A stretch of 64,000 bases of DNA from Bacteroidota bacterium (GTDB lineage Bacteria > Bacteroidota > Ignavibacteria > SZUA-365), in NCBI GenBank assembly GCA_003246455.1, contig QKAF01000110.1, positions 87,926 through 151,925 on the forward strand, written 5' to 3'. Below, one piece after another: positions 9,065 through 17,585 of this stretch. The position numbers were made by a program, and so were the translations under genes. Under the pieces are notes generated by a model. The model did no database searches, was not told where the DNA came from, and saw only the letters and a list, made by a program, of their open reading frames with translations. How positions within the stretch are numbered: the first letter of the stretch is position 1; each line of letters starts with the position of its first letter.

Positions 9065-10281
9065 CATGATGCGATCTGCTCCGTAATCGGTGCCCCGGAG
9101 ACCCGGGTGACCCGTCTCAGGAGCGGGAAGAGTATCGCAACACACAGCACCTCGGTTATCCCGGCGGCGAGGAACGACGCAGCATACCCGAAGGCATCGC
9201 TGATCACGGCGCCTGCAATGGGTCCGAGAGCAAAGCCGATCGAACCCGCCGCATTGAACCCGCCCATCGCGGAGGTACGCATGTCAGCCGGCGCTCCTGA
9301 TGCCGCAAGCCAAAGCGTCGGTGCATACATGATCGACGCCAGGACGCCGCAGACGATCATCAGGGGCAGAAGGCCGGAGACGGGGACGTATCCGACGAGC
9401 ATCACCGCCACACCGTAGAGCAGCGATCCGATCAGCAGCAGGCGAATTCCGCCGATACGATCAACCACGCGCCCCATCGGCATCGTCAGCAGGGAAAACG
9501 GCAGCAGGTAGCCTGCGAGCAGGCGTCCGCTCTCTGCTGCGTTCAATCCGAATGCCGTCGCGGCATACAGCGGGAAGGTAACGGCAAAGAAGCCCACCGT
9601 GAATCGATCGATGAACGTGAAGGCATAAGGAATGGACAGCGCCGGGCGTTCGCGGAGCACCAGCAGCGCATCACGAAGCGAACGCGCCCTCCCTCCTGCC
9701 TGCGGATCGATGTAGCGGTATGCGAGAGCGGCGCAGGCCAGAAGGATCACCGCGCCGATCGAGCACAACAGGACCATGGAGCGTGCACCGATTGCTCCGC
9801 CGAGCGGAAACGCGAGGGTTGTCCCGAGGGCGATCGCGCCCCCGAGCGTGCCCATGACGCGTCCATAATGGCCTTTTCGCGCGACGTCGACGGCAAGCGC
9901 CATGACCAGCGAAAACCCCAGAACGCTCATGGCGCCTTCACCGAACCGAAGAAGCAGGAGCAGTGGGTAATTGTCGACGAACGGGAGCGCGAAGTGAAAG
10001 ATCGCCGTCGCGGTATATCCGAGGACGAGCAGTTCCCTTTTCCTTCCGCTTCGATCCGCCACCGCGCCCCAGATGAACGCAAACACGACGTGCGGGACCA
10101 GGTAAGACACCGCGAACAGAGAGGCCGCCGTATCTGATAATACGAACCGGTCGCGTACAAAGCTGCCGATATTCGGAAAAACGACCGCAGTCGACAGGGT
10201 GCTTGCGAAACCGAGAAAAGCCAGCAGCATCGTCTGGCGGAATTCCTCGTTCCTGTCATGAGTCATTCGATTCTCGTTCAT
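9064..10281 (-). CDS. Major facilitator superfamily transporter
   Basis: About 405 residues with roughly 12 hydrophobic helices; exporter-like. The motif A loop between helices 2 and 3 reads WGAVADRSGRKRELLVLGY, and the second-half copy is MGRVVDRIGGIRLLLIG. The substrate is not predictable from sequence; the layout resembles drug- or sugar-efflux MFS families. Start uncertain: the ORF track begins at 10311, but MNENRMTHD at 10281 (preceded by TAAAG) or the ATG at 10266 are more reasonable. It is transcribed divergently from rpsU. Confidence 0.85.
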   Translation of the reverse strand: MNENRMTHDRNEEFRQTMLLAFLGFASTLSTAVVFPNIGSFVRDRFVLSDTAASLFAVSYLVPHVVFAFIWGAVADRSGRKRELLVLGYTATAIFHFALPFVDNYPLLLLLRFGEGAMSVLGFSLVMALAVDVARKGHYGRVMGTLGGAIALGTTLAFPLGGAIGARSMVLLCSIGAVILLACAALAYRYIDPQAGGRARSLRDALLVLRERPALSIPYAFTFIDRFTVGFFAVTFPLYAATAFGLNAAESGRLLAGYLLPFSLLTMPMGRVVDRIGGIRLLLIGSLLYGVAVMLVGYVPVSGLLPLMIVCGVLASIMYAPTLWLAASGAPADMRTSAMGGFNAAGSIGFALGPIAGAVISDAFGYAASFLAAGITEVLCVAILFPLLRRVTRVSGAPITEQIAS

Positions 10282-10363
10282 GTTCTTTACAACATGCGAA
10301 CCGCTGCGCATAGTTCGCGTTCTGCGCCTGTTTTCGCAAATAGTTATCTCTTGCCGGTTTTGC

Positions 10364-10394
10364 TTGACAATGAATTCTCCTCGTGTTATTTTTG
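10364..10394 (+). promoter_or_regulatory. Strong promoter of rpsU
   Basis: TTGACA, 17 bases, TATTTTTG. The second box matches the Bacteroidota TAnnTTTG -7 element exactly, and TTG to TA is 20 bases. It lies about 50 bases upstream of the rpsU ribosome-binding site. The 10282-10445 gap holds nothing else I can support. Confidence 0.75.
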
Positions 10395-10445
10395 AGATCT
10401 GAATGATAATTGACTGACTTTCAACCAGTTAGCTAGGAGAATTAC

Positions 10446-10637
10446 TTGATCGGCATCATCGTCCAGGAAAACGAACCCATCGACCGCGCTATCAAGCGCT
10501 TCAAGAAAAAATACGAGCGTTCGGGCATTCTGAAAGAATTCAAGAAGCGGACCTATTACACCAAGCCTTCCATCAAGAAGAGAATGAAGAAGCAGAAGGC
10601 CGTCCGCCGCGCAAAGCGCACTTCTGACGAATCCTGA
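10446..10637 (+). CDS. rpsU: 30S ribosomal protein bS21
   Basis: 63 residues, the family size, beginning MIGIIVQENEPIDRAIKRFKKKYERSGILKEFKKRTYY and ending in a very basic tail (KKRMKKQKAVRRAKR), typical of bS21 in this phylum. The start codon is TTG, spaced 5 bases from a clear AGGAGA. An uncommon start combined with a strong Shine-Dalgarno site would suit regulated expression. Preceded by the strongest-looking promoter in the window. Confidence 0.96.
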   Translation: MIGIIVQENEPIDRAIKRFKKKYERSGILKEFKKRTYYTKPSIKKRMKKQKAVRRAKRTSDES

Positions 10638-10728
10638 AACTGACGCTGTTCTGGGAGGATCGAGGCGGCCACCCCGCCCGTCCGTAACATAAAACACTGT
10701 CCCTTTCACACCCGGTACTGGATGCGGT

Positions 10729-12054
10729 TTGGACTATCATTTCTATTACCACACCATGGCCGACGGCACAGTCAAGCAGGTCAACCCGTTTACCGGTGTC
10801 GAGGTCTGGTCTGTCCCGGGACGTGGAAGCAAACCGCTGAGCGACACATTTCGATCCTCCGACTCCTCCCCGGTCGAGAAGCAGGATCCGGAATCGTATT
10901 GCGCGTTCTGCCGTGCGCGCTACTTTGAAACCGCTCCGGAAAAGGCCCGCGTCGTGCGTGACGGCGGACACTTCCAGACGCTGCATCATGTGTCTCCTAC
11001 CGATTACTACGCCACCGCTCCGATATTCCGCCGTATCTCCAACCTCTTCGAGATTCTCTCCGTCGACTACTGGCGCAGGAATTACAACTACAAACTCTCC
11101 GCCCGCAATCTCCACTGGAAGGAAGCGTATCTCTCGCATACCGTCGGCCTCAAGCACGTCATGGATCTGCTTGACTACAAGCTGAAGCGAAGCGGGAAAT
11201 CCGATGAGGAAATCGCCTCCATCAGCGCGGAAGAGAAGTTCCTGCTTGCGGACGCGTTCTTCGGCGGTGGCCATGAAATGATCATCGTAGCCCCGCATTA
11301 TCAAGCCTCTCCCGGTCGGCCGACCTCGCTGTTCTCCACCGCGGACATGACTGACGACGAGCATTACCAGTATTACGCGTTTATCATCGACGCGATGGAA
11401 GACATCTCGAGCAACAACCGGTACGTTCGCTCCATCAGCGTTTTCAAGAACTGGCTGCGTCCCGCAGGTGCGACGTTCGACCATCTTCACACACAGATCG
11501 TGGCCATCGACGAATGGGGCGAGTCGATGGAGCGGCAGATCAAGATGGTTATCCAGGACAAGAACGTGTACAACACGTACGGTCCGAATTTCGCGGGACA
11601 TCAGAACCTGGTGTTCGCGGAGAATGATTACGCACTCGCTTTCGTCGGCATCGGGCATCGCTACCCGACGATCGAGATTTTCTCGAAAAGCGTGAATGCA
11701 CGTCCGAACGATCACACCGATGCAGAGGTGCGCGGCATGAGCGATCTCGTCCGCGCCGTGCATGCCGCCGTTGGGGGCGACGTTTCCGTGAACGAAGAGT
11801 GGCATCACACGCCGATGGACAGCATTTTCAAAATCCCATGGCACGTGTTCATCAAGCTCCGCGTCAATACGCCGGCGGGTTTCGAAGGCGGAACGAACAT
11901 TTTCATCAACCCGATCACTCCGGTCGGACTGCGCGACAGAATCGTCCCGCAGATGTACATCCTGCGTCTCGAAGGGAAAATCGCCCCGACCATCCGCATA
12001 GCGGAGGAATGCCACCTCACGCCGAATCCCCTTCACTATTACAAGACCACCTGA
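10729..12054 (+). CDS. DUF4921 family protein, GalT/HIT-like
   Basis: About 441 residues resembling the DUF4921 family, which is distantly related to galactose-1-phosphate uridylyltransferase and HIT proteins. The N-terminus (HTMADGTVKQVNPFTGVEVW) is strongly family-like. A CxxC pair follows (CAFC, Cys58/Cys61), possibly zinc-binding as in GalT, and a HIT-type histidine motif FDHLHTQIVAIDEWG (His252/His254). This suggests a nucleotidyl transfer or hydrolysis reaction of unknown substrate (inference). The start is uncertain: TTG at 10729 keeps the conserved DYHFYYHTM; the ATG at 10756 would lose it. tsaD begins 3 bases after the stop. Confidence 0.85.
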   Translation: MDYHFYYHTMADGTVKQVNPFTGVEVWSVPGRGSKPLSDTFRSSDSSPVEKQDPESYCAFCRARYFETAPEKARVVRDGGHFQTLHHVSPTDYYATAPIFRRISNLFEILSVDYWRRNYNYKLSARNLHWKEAYLSHTVGLKHVMDLLDYKLKRSGKSDEEIASISAEEKFLLADAFFGGGHEMIIVAPHYQASPGRPTSLFSTADMTDDEHYQYYAFIIDAMEDISSNNRYVRSISVFKNWLRPAGATFDHLHTQIVAIDEWGESMERQIKMVIQDKNVYNTYGPNFAGHQNLVFAENDYALAFVGIGHRYPTIEIFSKSVNARPNDHTDAEVRGMSDLVRAVHAAVGGDVSVNEEWHHTPMDSIFKIPWHVFIKLRVNTPAGFEGGTNIFINPITPVGLRDRIVPQMYILRLEGKIAPTIRIAEECHLTPNPLHYYKTT

Positions 12055-12057
12055 CGC

Positions 12058-13086
12058 GTGACTATTCTCGGCATAGAATCCTCCTGCGATGAAACGTCGG
12101 CCGCGATCGTCACTGACGGGGTCCTCCGATCGAATATCATCTCGTCGCAGTATTTTCATACCGAGTACGGCGGCGTTGTCCCCGAGCTCGCCTCCCGCGC
12201 GCATCTGCGTTCCGTTCTGCCGATCGTTCGTGAAGCGCTTCATGAGGCACAGGTCGACGTATCCGAACTGAACGCTGTCGCGGCGACGCAGGGACCCGGG
12301 CTCATAGGTTCACTGCTCGTCGGACTCAACGTCGGGAAATCCCTGTCGGTCAGCCTCGGCATTCCGTTCATTCCGATCCATCACATCGAAGCGCACCTCT
12401 TCTCGACCTTCCTGCAGGATCCGCACCCCGCCTTCCCTTTTCTGGGGCTGGTCGTATCCGGCGGTCATACGCTTCTGGTCCGCGTCAACGGAATCGGCCG
12501 CTATGAACTCCTCGGCAGCACGATAGACGATGCGGCCGGCGAGGCGTTCGACAAGGTGGCAAAGATGATGGGACTCGGATTCCCCGGAGGCCCCGTCATG
12601 GACCGCCTCGCCTCGCAGGGAAATCCCCGCGCGCATGCATTCCCCCGCCCCCTGCTCGACAGTGATGACTATCGATTCAGTTTTTCGGGTCTGAAAACCT
12701 CTGTACTGTACCACCTCAGGCGGATCGCCAGGGATGGTGTGCTGGACCTCACGGATACCGAGAGAAACGACATCTGTGCCAGTTTCCAGGCGGCGGTCGT
12801 GGACGTCCTCGTCGGCAAGGCAGCCCGTGCGGCGGTCGAGCACGGCATTCATGATATCGCCATCGTAGGAGGCGTCTCCGCGAACAGCGAACTCCAGCGG
12901 CGGCTTCGGGGCGCCGGTGAACGGAATGGATTTCGCGTCTTCATTCCGGATCTGATTTACTCCACCGACAATGCGGCGATGGTCGCGCGGCTTGCGTCGC
13001 TGAAGCTCGAGACGAATGCCGAGGGGACACTGAACGCACCGGCATTCGCCCGCATCGGAGATACGCTGTTTGATGCGCATTCGTAA
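12058..13086 (+). CDS. tsaD: tRNA N6-adenosine threonylcarbamoyltransferase
   Basis: Transfers threonylcarbamoyl to A37 of ANN-decoding tRNAs (t6A), together with TsaB, TsaC and TsaE, which are not in the window. The 342-residue protein begins ILGIESSCDETSAAIV and has the metal site HHIEAH (His109 and His113), the SGGHTLLV ATP loop and the late NAAMVARLA motif. Start GTG, 3 bases after the DUF4921 stop. The 3' end overlaps mltG by 14 bases, indicating a coupled operon. Confidence 0.97.
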   Translation: MTILGIESSCDETSAAIVTDGVLRSNIISSQYFHTEYGGVVPELASRAHLRSVLPIVREALHEAQVDVSELNAVAATQGPGLIGSLLVGLNVGKSLSVSLGIPFIPIHHIEAHLFSTFLQDPHPAFPFLGLVVSGGHTLLVRVNGIGRYELLGSTIDDAAGEAFDKVAKMMGLGFPGGPVMDRLASQGNPRAHAFPRPLLDSDDYRFSFSGLKTSVLYHLRRIARDGVLDLTDTERNDICASFQAAVVDVLVGKAARAAVEHGIHDIAIVGGVSANSELQRRLRGAGERNGFRVFIPDLIYSTDNAAMVARLASLKLETNAEGTLNAPAFARIGDTLFDAHS

Positions 13087-14068
13087 CATTCTCATCATCG
13101 CGGCATCTGTCCTGGCCCTATTCGCAGCCGGAGGATACTACAGCGTTCACTCACCGCATGCACGGAGCACTGCCGAACCAGTCAGCATACCGCGCGGAAC
13201 CCCTCTGAAGAGTATCGCCGCCATACTCGCGGATAATGACGTCATCTCCAACGAGTTCCTTTTCATGGTGGCCGCGAAGCTGTCGGATAAAGGGAAGCAT
13301 CTTCAGAGCGGGCTGTATCTCTTCCCTCCTCATCTCTCGATAATGGATGCTCTGACAATCCTGGCCAACGGCAGCCATCAGGCCTATCGCAACATCACGG
13401 TCCGTGAAGGGCTCACCGTGCGTCAGATTGCAGCGATCCTTTTAGACCGTGCAGGAATCCCTGCTGATACAACGCTGCGATTGTGCGGGGACCGCGCGTT
13501 CATAAAAGAATTGGGGCTGAACACGGGCTCCCTCGAAGGATATCTCCTTCCTGAAACGTACCGCGTCCGATTCGACGAAGGCGCCCGTGTACTGCTCAGG
13601 CGGATGGCGGAGGCGCAGACGGCACTGTTCACCGACGATGCGTTGCAGCGGATGCGCTCGCTCGGAAGAAGCCGGCATGAAATCCTGACCATGGCCTCGC
13701 TTGTCGAGGGCGAGACGAGACTCGCCGGCGAACGCGCCCGGGTTGCCGGGGTGTATTACAACCGTCTTCGCCGCGGGATGCTGCTGCAGGCCGACCCGAC
13801 GATTCAGTACATCATTCCGGACGGCCCCCGCCGTCTTCTGTACCGGGACCTCTCGATCAACAATCCCTACAACACGTACATGTATGCCGGACTGCCTCCC
13901 GGTCCCGTCAACAATCCCGGGAAAGAATCCATCCTTGCAGCCCTGTCCCCGGAGTCGCATCATTTCTTATATTTCGTTGCGGACGGAAACGGCGGACATA
14001 CGTTCTCGCGAAACATCGATGAACACAACCGTGCCGTCGCAGCCTATCGCAAATCCAGACGGAAATGA
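13073..14068 (+). CDS. mltG: Endolytic murein transglycosylase MltG
   Basis: Membrane-anchored enzyme that cleaves nascent glycan strands and ends peptidoglycan polymerisation. 331 residues: one N-terminal membrane helix (about 5-22), a LysM-like region (REGLTVRQIAAIL, about 112-124) and the YceG catalytic domain. The catalytic Glu lies in ASLVEGETR (about residue 212). Conserved ADPTIQY, INNPYNTYMYAGLPPGPVNNPG and YFVADGNGGHTFS are present. I use the ATG at 13073 rather than the TTG one codon upstream. The next gene starts 1 base after its stop. Confidence 0.95.
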   Translation: MRIRNILIIAASVLALFAAGGYYSVHSPHARSTAEPVSIPRGTPLKSIAAILADNDVISNEFLFMVAAKLSDKGKHLQSGLYLFPPHLSIMDALTILANGSHQAYRNITVREGLTVRQIAAILLDRAGIPADTTLRLCGDRAFIKELGLNTGSLEGYLLPETYRVRFDEGARVLLRRMAEAQTALFTDDALQRMRSLGRSRHEILTMASLVEGETRLAGERARVAGVYYNRLRRGMLLQADPTIQYIIPDGPRRLLYRDLSINNPYNTYMYAGLPPGPVNNPGKESILAALSPESHHFLYFVADGNGGHTFSRNIDEHNRAVAAYRKSRRK

Positions 14069-14069
14069 C

Positions 14070-15776
14070 ATGAGCGGCCCAGACCGGAAACATGCATCGT
14101 TCTTGCTCGCAGCCCTGCTGGCGTTCATTCTGGCTGGCTGCGCATCGCAGCGGCCTCCTGAAGGCGGTCCTCCAGATACGGAGCCCCCGTTCGTCGTCGA
14201 GACGGATCCTGCGGACGGGACAGTTTTCTTTACAGGCCAGGAAGTAACGATCGAGTTCAACGAATACGTGCAGCGTCAGTCATTCCAGGACGCAGTGCAT
14301 ATATCCCCTCTCCTCGAGGTACCGCCGAACTACGAGTGGTCCGGAAGTTCGGTCACCATCGTATTCCCGGAACCCCTGCTGGAAGACCGCACCTACGTCA
14401 TCACTGTCGGGACAAAAGTGCGCGACCTGCGCGCCGGCAACGCGATGAAGGAAACGATGCATCTTGCTTTTGCCACGGGTGACAGCCTTGACAACGGAAG
14501 CTTCAGCGGAACCGTTTTCGGAGATCCGCCGTCCGGCGTCAGCCTCTTCGCGTATCTGCTGTCCCCCGGTCGATCCGATACACTGGACCCTGCAGAGGAC
14601 CGCCCCGATTACGCCGTACAATCATCGGAAGACGGCAGCTTCCATTTCTTCAATCTCGCTCCCGGAGACTACCGAGTCTTCGCCGTGCGGGACAAGAGCA
14701 ACGATATGCTCTACAATGCGGAACAAGAGGAGATCGGTATTCCGGATCACGATATGATCGTCGAGGATTCTCTTTCCGCTTCGTCCGCGCTTCGTTTCTA
14801 TATGCATGCGGATGACACCACACGCCCTGCGATCCAGCGGGTCGAGGCGATAAACGAGCGCATCGTCCGCGTGAAATTCAATGAGACGGTGTATCCCCAG
14901 CCGCTCCCGCTTCGCCATGTTCACATCTCCGACTCCGCCAGCGGCGAACAGCTTCCCCTGATTTCAACCGTCCCATCGGCGGGGGAGCGTTTTGGATGGG
15001 ACTTCCTCCTTGGTACGGCGATGAAGGAAGCGACCTACGTTGTCGTCATCGACTCCCTTGCCGACGGTGCCGGCAATCTCATGAGCGACAGCCCTGCGCC
15101 TGAATCCTTCACGGGATCCGTGCTGCCCGATACCGCCCGTCCGCTCATCACCGAACAGATCCCTGCAGACCGCGCAAAAAACGTGGTGCCCGACAGCAGT
15201 TTCCGTTTCTCGTTTGACCGGCCCCTTCTGCTCGGTCCGGCGTTCTCACTCACGGATTCAACAGGCGCGAAGGTCGAACTGACGTTACGACAGGAGACGC
15301 GGACCGACATCGTCATCCTTCATCCTGCCCTGATGCCGGAAGCCTCGTACTCCCTTTGCTTCGATATGCGTGAAATGCGTGATTCGCTCAACGGACGCGG
15401 CGTCGGTGACAGCACACTCTGTATTACCTTCACGACGGGTGTTTCAGACCAGGGCGGCACGCTCTCGGGAAGCATCAAAACGCAGGACTCTTCGGCTGCG
15501 GTCGTCGTACGCGCACGTGAAATCTCCCGGCAGCCGAAAGTGCGATCCGTACGTACCGACAGCAGCAAAACATTCCGCATGGAAGGACTGCAGGAAGGGA
15601 AATACCTGCTCGATGCCTATATCGACAGCAACGGCAACGGCCGTTATGATTTCGGAAAAGCATTTCCGCTGCAGAAGCCGGAACCCTATGGAGCGATCCG
15701 CGATACTCTGCGGGTGCGTGCCCGGTGGGAAACGAACGGAATCATCATCCCGGTACAGACTGGGCCCACTCCCTGA
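14070..15776 (+). CDS. Ig-like (Big_5) domain lipoprotein
   Basis: The ORF track extends to 13701, but that part is the shadow of mltG. The real start is the ATG at 14070 (MSGPDRKHASF), 1 base after mltG; 568 residues. The signal ends in the good lipobox LAGC, followed by SQRPPEGGPPDTEPPFVVETDPADG, the standard opening of Bacteroidota Big_5 (SbsA-like Ig) lipoproteins. A first Ig-like domain spans about 30-130, further beta-rich modules follow, and a late FYM-like repeat and carboxypeptidase-regulatory-like segment (EGKYLLDAYIDSNGNGRYD, about 505-525) are visible. Probably cell-surface or periplasmic structural; exact role unknown. Confidence 0.88.
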   Translation: MSGPDRKHASFLLAALLAFILAGCASQRPPEGGPPDTEPPFVVETDPADGTVFFTGQEVTIEFNEYVQRQSFQDAVHISPLLEVPPNYEWSGSSVTIVFPEPLLEDRTYVITVGTKVRDLRAGNAMKETMHLAFATGDSLDNGSFSGTVFGDPPSGVSLFAYLLSPGRSDTLDPAEDRPDYAVQSSEDGSFHFFNLAPGDYRVFAVRDKSNDMLYNAEQEEIGIPDHDMIVEDSLSASSALRFYMHADDTTRPAIQRVEAINERIVRVKFNETVYPQPLPLRHVHISDSASGEQLPLISTVPSAGERFGWDFLLGTAMKEATYVVVIDSLADGAGNLMSDSPAPESFTGSVLPDTARPLITEQIPADRAKNVVPDSSFRFSFDRPLLLGPAFSLTDSTGAKVELTLRQETRTDIVILHPALMPEASYSLCFDMREMRDSLNGRGVGDSTLCITFTTGVSDQGGTLSGSIKTQDSSAAVVVRAREISRQPKVRSVRTDSSKTFRMEGLQEGKYLLDAYIDSNGNGRYDFGKAFPLQKPEPYGAIRDTLRVRARWETNGIIIPVQTGPTP

Positions 15777-15844
15777 AAGCGTCGCATGCCCCATCGCGCC
15801 TGTCGTCCTCGTGCTCACAGGCGGTCCCGCCACCGTGACATTTC

Positions 15845-15872
15845 TTGACAACTTCTGACCCCCGCGTAACAA
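15845..15872 (+). promoter_or_regulatory. Probable promoter of the 15948 gene
   Basis: TTGACA, 16 bases, TAACAA, about 75 bases before the ATG at 15948. The upstream hexamer is perfect; the downstream box begins TAAC like other promoters here but lacks the TT that follows. Confidence 0.45.
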
Positions 15873-15947
15873 CCGGGATAAGGCATTCCCGTAGTATGGA
15901 CTGTGCGAATTGCCGAACCGACCTGTTACGTAAAAGGAGAGGAAGTC

Positions 15948-16394
15948 ATGAAAACCATACGGATACCGCTGATCACCCTGCTGACGATCCTCGCTGTGTC
16001 AATCCTCCATGCGCAGTCCGACACCGCCGACGGATCGGGAAGTCTGGATCTCGGAACCGCACGTCCGGAAAGGATCGAGGTGGCGGAAGAAAACTATGCG
16101 GCAGGACTTGCTTCCGACAATGACGGGCTCGTCGAATCCAGTCTGTACTATGCTGTTCGGATGCGTCTCGCATTCCCTGAGCGGACTTTCACCGCACTGC
16201 AGTCCGCAGTCGACAGGCTGGTGAAGTGCGGCCGAACCCACTGTATTCGCTACAAGGCCTCCCTCGCCAGCACCATCTTTTCTTCACCGGCCCTGATCGA
16301 CGTGGATCGAGTCGGCCTTCCGACGGACATGAACGCATACTTCTCCGACATTGCCCGACAGCTCGAACAGAAACTCCTGGTAAGCAACGACTGA
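15948..16394 (+). CDS. Small secreted protein, unknown function
   Basis: I take the ATG at 15948 (MKTIRIPLITLLTILAVSILHAQ), which has a strong AAAGGAG site upstream and begins a clean signal peptide; 148 residues. The mature part is helical, contains two cysteines (CGRTHC, about residues 91-96) that could form a disulfide, and reads as a short helical-repeat protein (ASDNDGLVESSLYYAVRMRLAFPE). No family recognised. Monocistronic between a promoter and a bidirectional terminator. Confidence 0.75.
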   Translation: MKTIRIPLITLLTILAVSILHAQSDTADGSGSLDLGTARPERIEVAEENYAAGLASDNDGLVESSLYYAVRMRLAFPERTFTALQSAVDRLVKCGRTHCIRYKASLASTIFSSPALIDVDRVGLPTDMNAYFSDIARQLEQKLLVSND

Positions 16395-16410
16395 ATCAGG
16401 TCATGCAAGA

Positions 16411-16444
16411 ACAGAAAAGCGCTCCGATCGGAGCGCTTTTCTGT
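16411..16444. terminator. Bidirectional rho-independent terminator
   Basis: A perfect inverted repeat with 15 bp arms (arms contain AAAAGCGCTCC / GGAGCGCTTTT) around a GATC loop. With A- and T-runs on either side it can terminate both the plus gene ending at 16394 and the minus operon ending at 16445. Confidence 0.9.
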
Positions 16445-16960
16445 TCATTTCTTTCGTTCGCGAATCACCTTGAATACATTATCCCGTACAACCCAGGCCT
16501 CCGTGATCCCGGCTGCTCTGAGTTTCTCCCGAAGGGATTCCGCTTCCGCTTTGAGTATGAAATCTCCCGCGCGGATCTTGTAATACGGCGCATCGTACCC
16601 CATGTCGAGACGACCGGTAATGATCTCCAGGGAATCTGTTTTTGATCGCAGCTGCTCGAGCCTTTCCCTCGCATCGTCGATATTCGTGGTCGAATACAAC
16701 TGCACGCGAAAACCCATGGTTTTCTCTTTGCGTTCGATCCATTCCGGCTGCTTCTCCGGTATTGTCTGCCGCTGCTCTGCCGTGGTATCCTTCGGCTGTA
16801 CCGTCTCGCGACGGTATTCAGAAGGATCGAAATTCCGCTCCTGTTCGCGGATGGTTTTCGCAGGCGCATCCTGTACCGAGTCGCCGCTGGAGGAGCAGGC
16901 GGCGAAGAGAAGGAATGAACCGAAAAGCGCCGCCGAATATTTGTAAGGGAAATAACTCAT
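16445..16960 (-). CDS. SPOR-domain lipoprotein
   Basis: 171 residues. The signal MSYFPYKYSAALFGSFLLFAAC ends in a lipobox with the lipid cysteine followed by SSSGDS. A charged linker (about 25-80) leads to a SPOR domain (about 83-168: GFRVQLYSTTNIDDARERLEQLRSK, YYKIRAGDFILKAEAESLREKL). SPOR domains bind denuded septal glycan, so a role in cell division or envelope remodelling is likely. It lies just after a second SPOR lipoprotein of the same layout; the two are probably old tandem duplicates in one operon. Confidence 0.88.
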   Translation of the reverse strand: MSYFPYKYSAALFGSFLLFAACSSSGDSVQDAPAKTIREQERNFDPSEYRRETVQPKDTTAEQRQTIPEKQPEWIERKEKTMGFRVQLYSTTNIDDARERLEQLRSKTDSLEIITGRLDMGYDAPYYKIRAGDFILKAEAESLREKLRAAGITEAWVVRDNVFKVIRERKK

Positions 16961-16988
16961 GCGGGCAACGGGCCGTTATCGTTCCGTT

Positions 16989-17573
16989 TCATCGCGCTAC
17001 TTCCACGGTAAATGCATCCGGGTAGCCGCGGGACTGCACTTCGAGTTTGAACTCCGCTGCCTGTTCCCGCGTCTGGTACGATCCGAGAGTGACTTTGTAG
17101 TATCCCGTCACCGGATCGTAGCGTTTGTACACCGGCTGATTGAATTTCTGTTTCAGTTCCTCGATGAGCTGGAACGCCCCGGCTTCCGCCTTGAACGCAC
17201 CAAGCTGAACGCTCCACATCATACTCCCCGCACGGGGTGCGGCTGCAGGAGCGGCTGTTTCCGGAGCGGGTTTTTGAGGAACGGATTCCTGCCGGGCAGG
17301 CGGCGCAGCGACGGGCGGTTCCGCATCCCCACCGGTCCTGACCGGTACAGGTTTCTCCTCCGCAGGCATATCCTCATCCTCCACAGCTTCCAGCTGAACG
17401 GGCTCGTCCGTTTCCGGAATGATCGGCTCCTCCCTGTCAACACGCTGGAATGCGCCGTTCTCATCCGGCTTCTGCTCATCGGTATTGCTCAGTTCATCGC
17501 TGGAACTGCAGCCGACGAGGAGCGCCGTGATTAGAAACAGCGGAATGATTGTTCTCAAATAGCGAATCGACAT
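16989..17573 (-). CDS. SPOR-domain lipoprotein
   Basis: 194 residues. The lipoprotein signal MSIRYLRTIIPLFLITALLVGC is followed by SSSDEL, then a long acidic and Pro/Ala-rich spacer (about 30-115) and a C-terminal SPOR domain (about 117-193: MWSVQLGAFKAEAGAFQLIEELKQKF, YYKVTLGSYQTREQAAEFKLEVQSRGY). A good GGAGG site precedes the ATG. Likely an outer-membrane-anchored peptidoglycan-binding protein. It sits between deoC and its paralogue, 12 bases after deoC. Confidence 0.9.
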   Translation of the reverse strand: MSIRYLRTIIPLFLITALLVGCSSSDELSNTDEQKPDENGAFQRVDREEPIIPETDEPVQLEAVEDEDMPAEEKPVPVRTGGDAEPPVAAPPARQESVPQKPAPETAAPAAAPRAGSMMWSVQLGAFKAEAGAFQLIEELKQKFNQPVYKRYDPVTGYYKVTLGSYQTREQAAEFKLEVQSRGYPDAFTVEVAR

Positions 17574-17585
17574 AGTACCTCCGGT

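Noticed and set aside
10722-10928. Short ORF starting at the first ATG near the DUF4921 gene
   Set aside because: Out of frame with the conserved family sequence; composition does not resemble a protein. Considered as a sign of frameshift, but the TTG-started frame is continuous.
13701-14069. N-terminal part of the 691-codon ORF before the Big_5 lipoprotein
   Set aside because: It overlaps mltG in another frame; the lipoprotein signal and start at 14070 are clear.
16411-16444. Perfect 15 bp inverted repeat considered as an attachment or recombination site
   Set aside because: Its A/T-flanked arms and its position between convergent genes fit a bidirectional terminator; no integrase-linked features are nearby.
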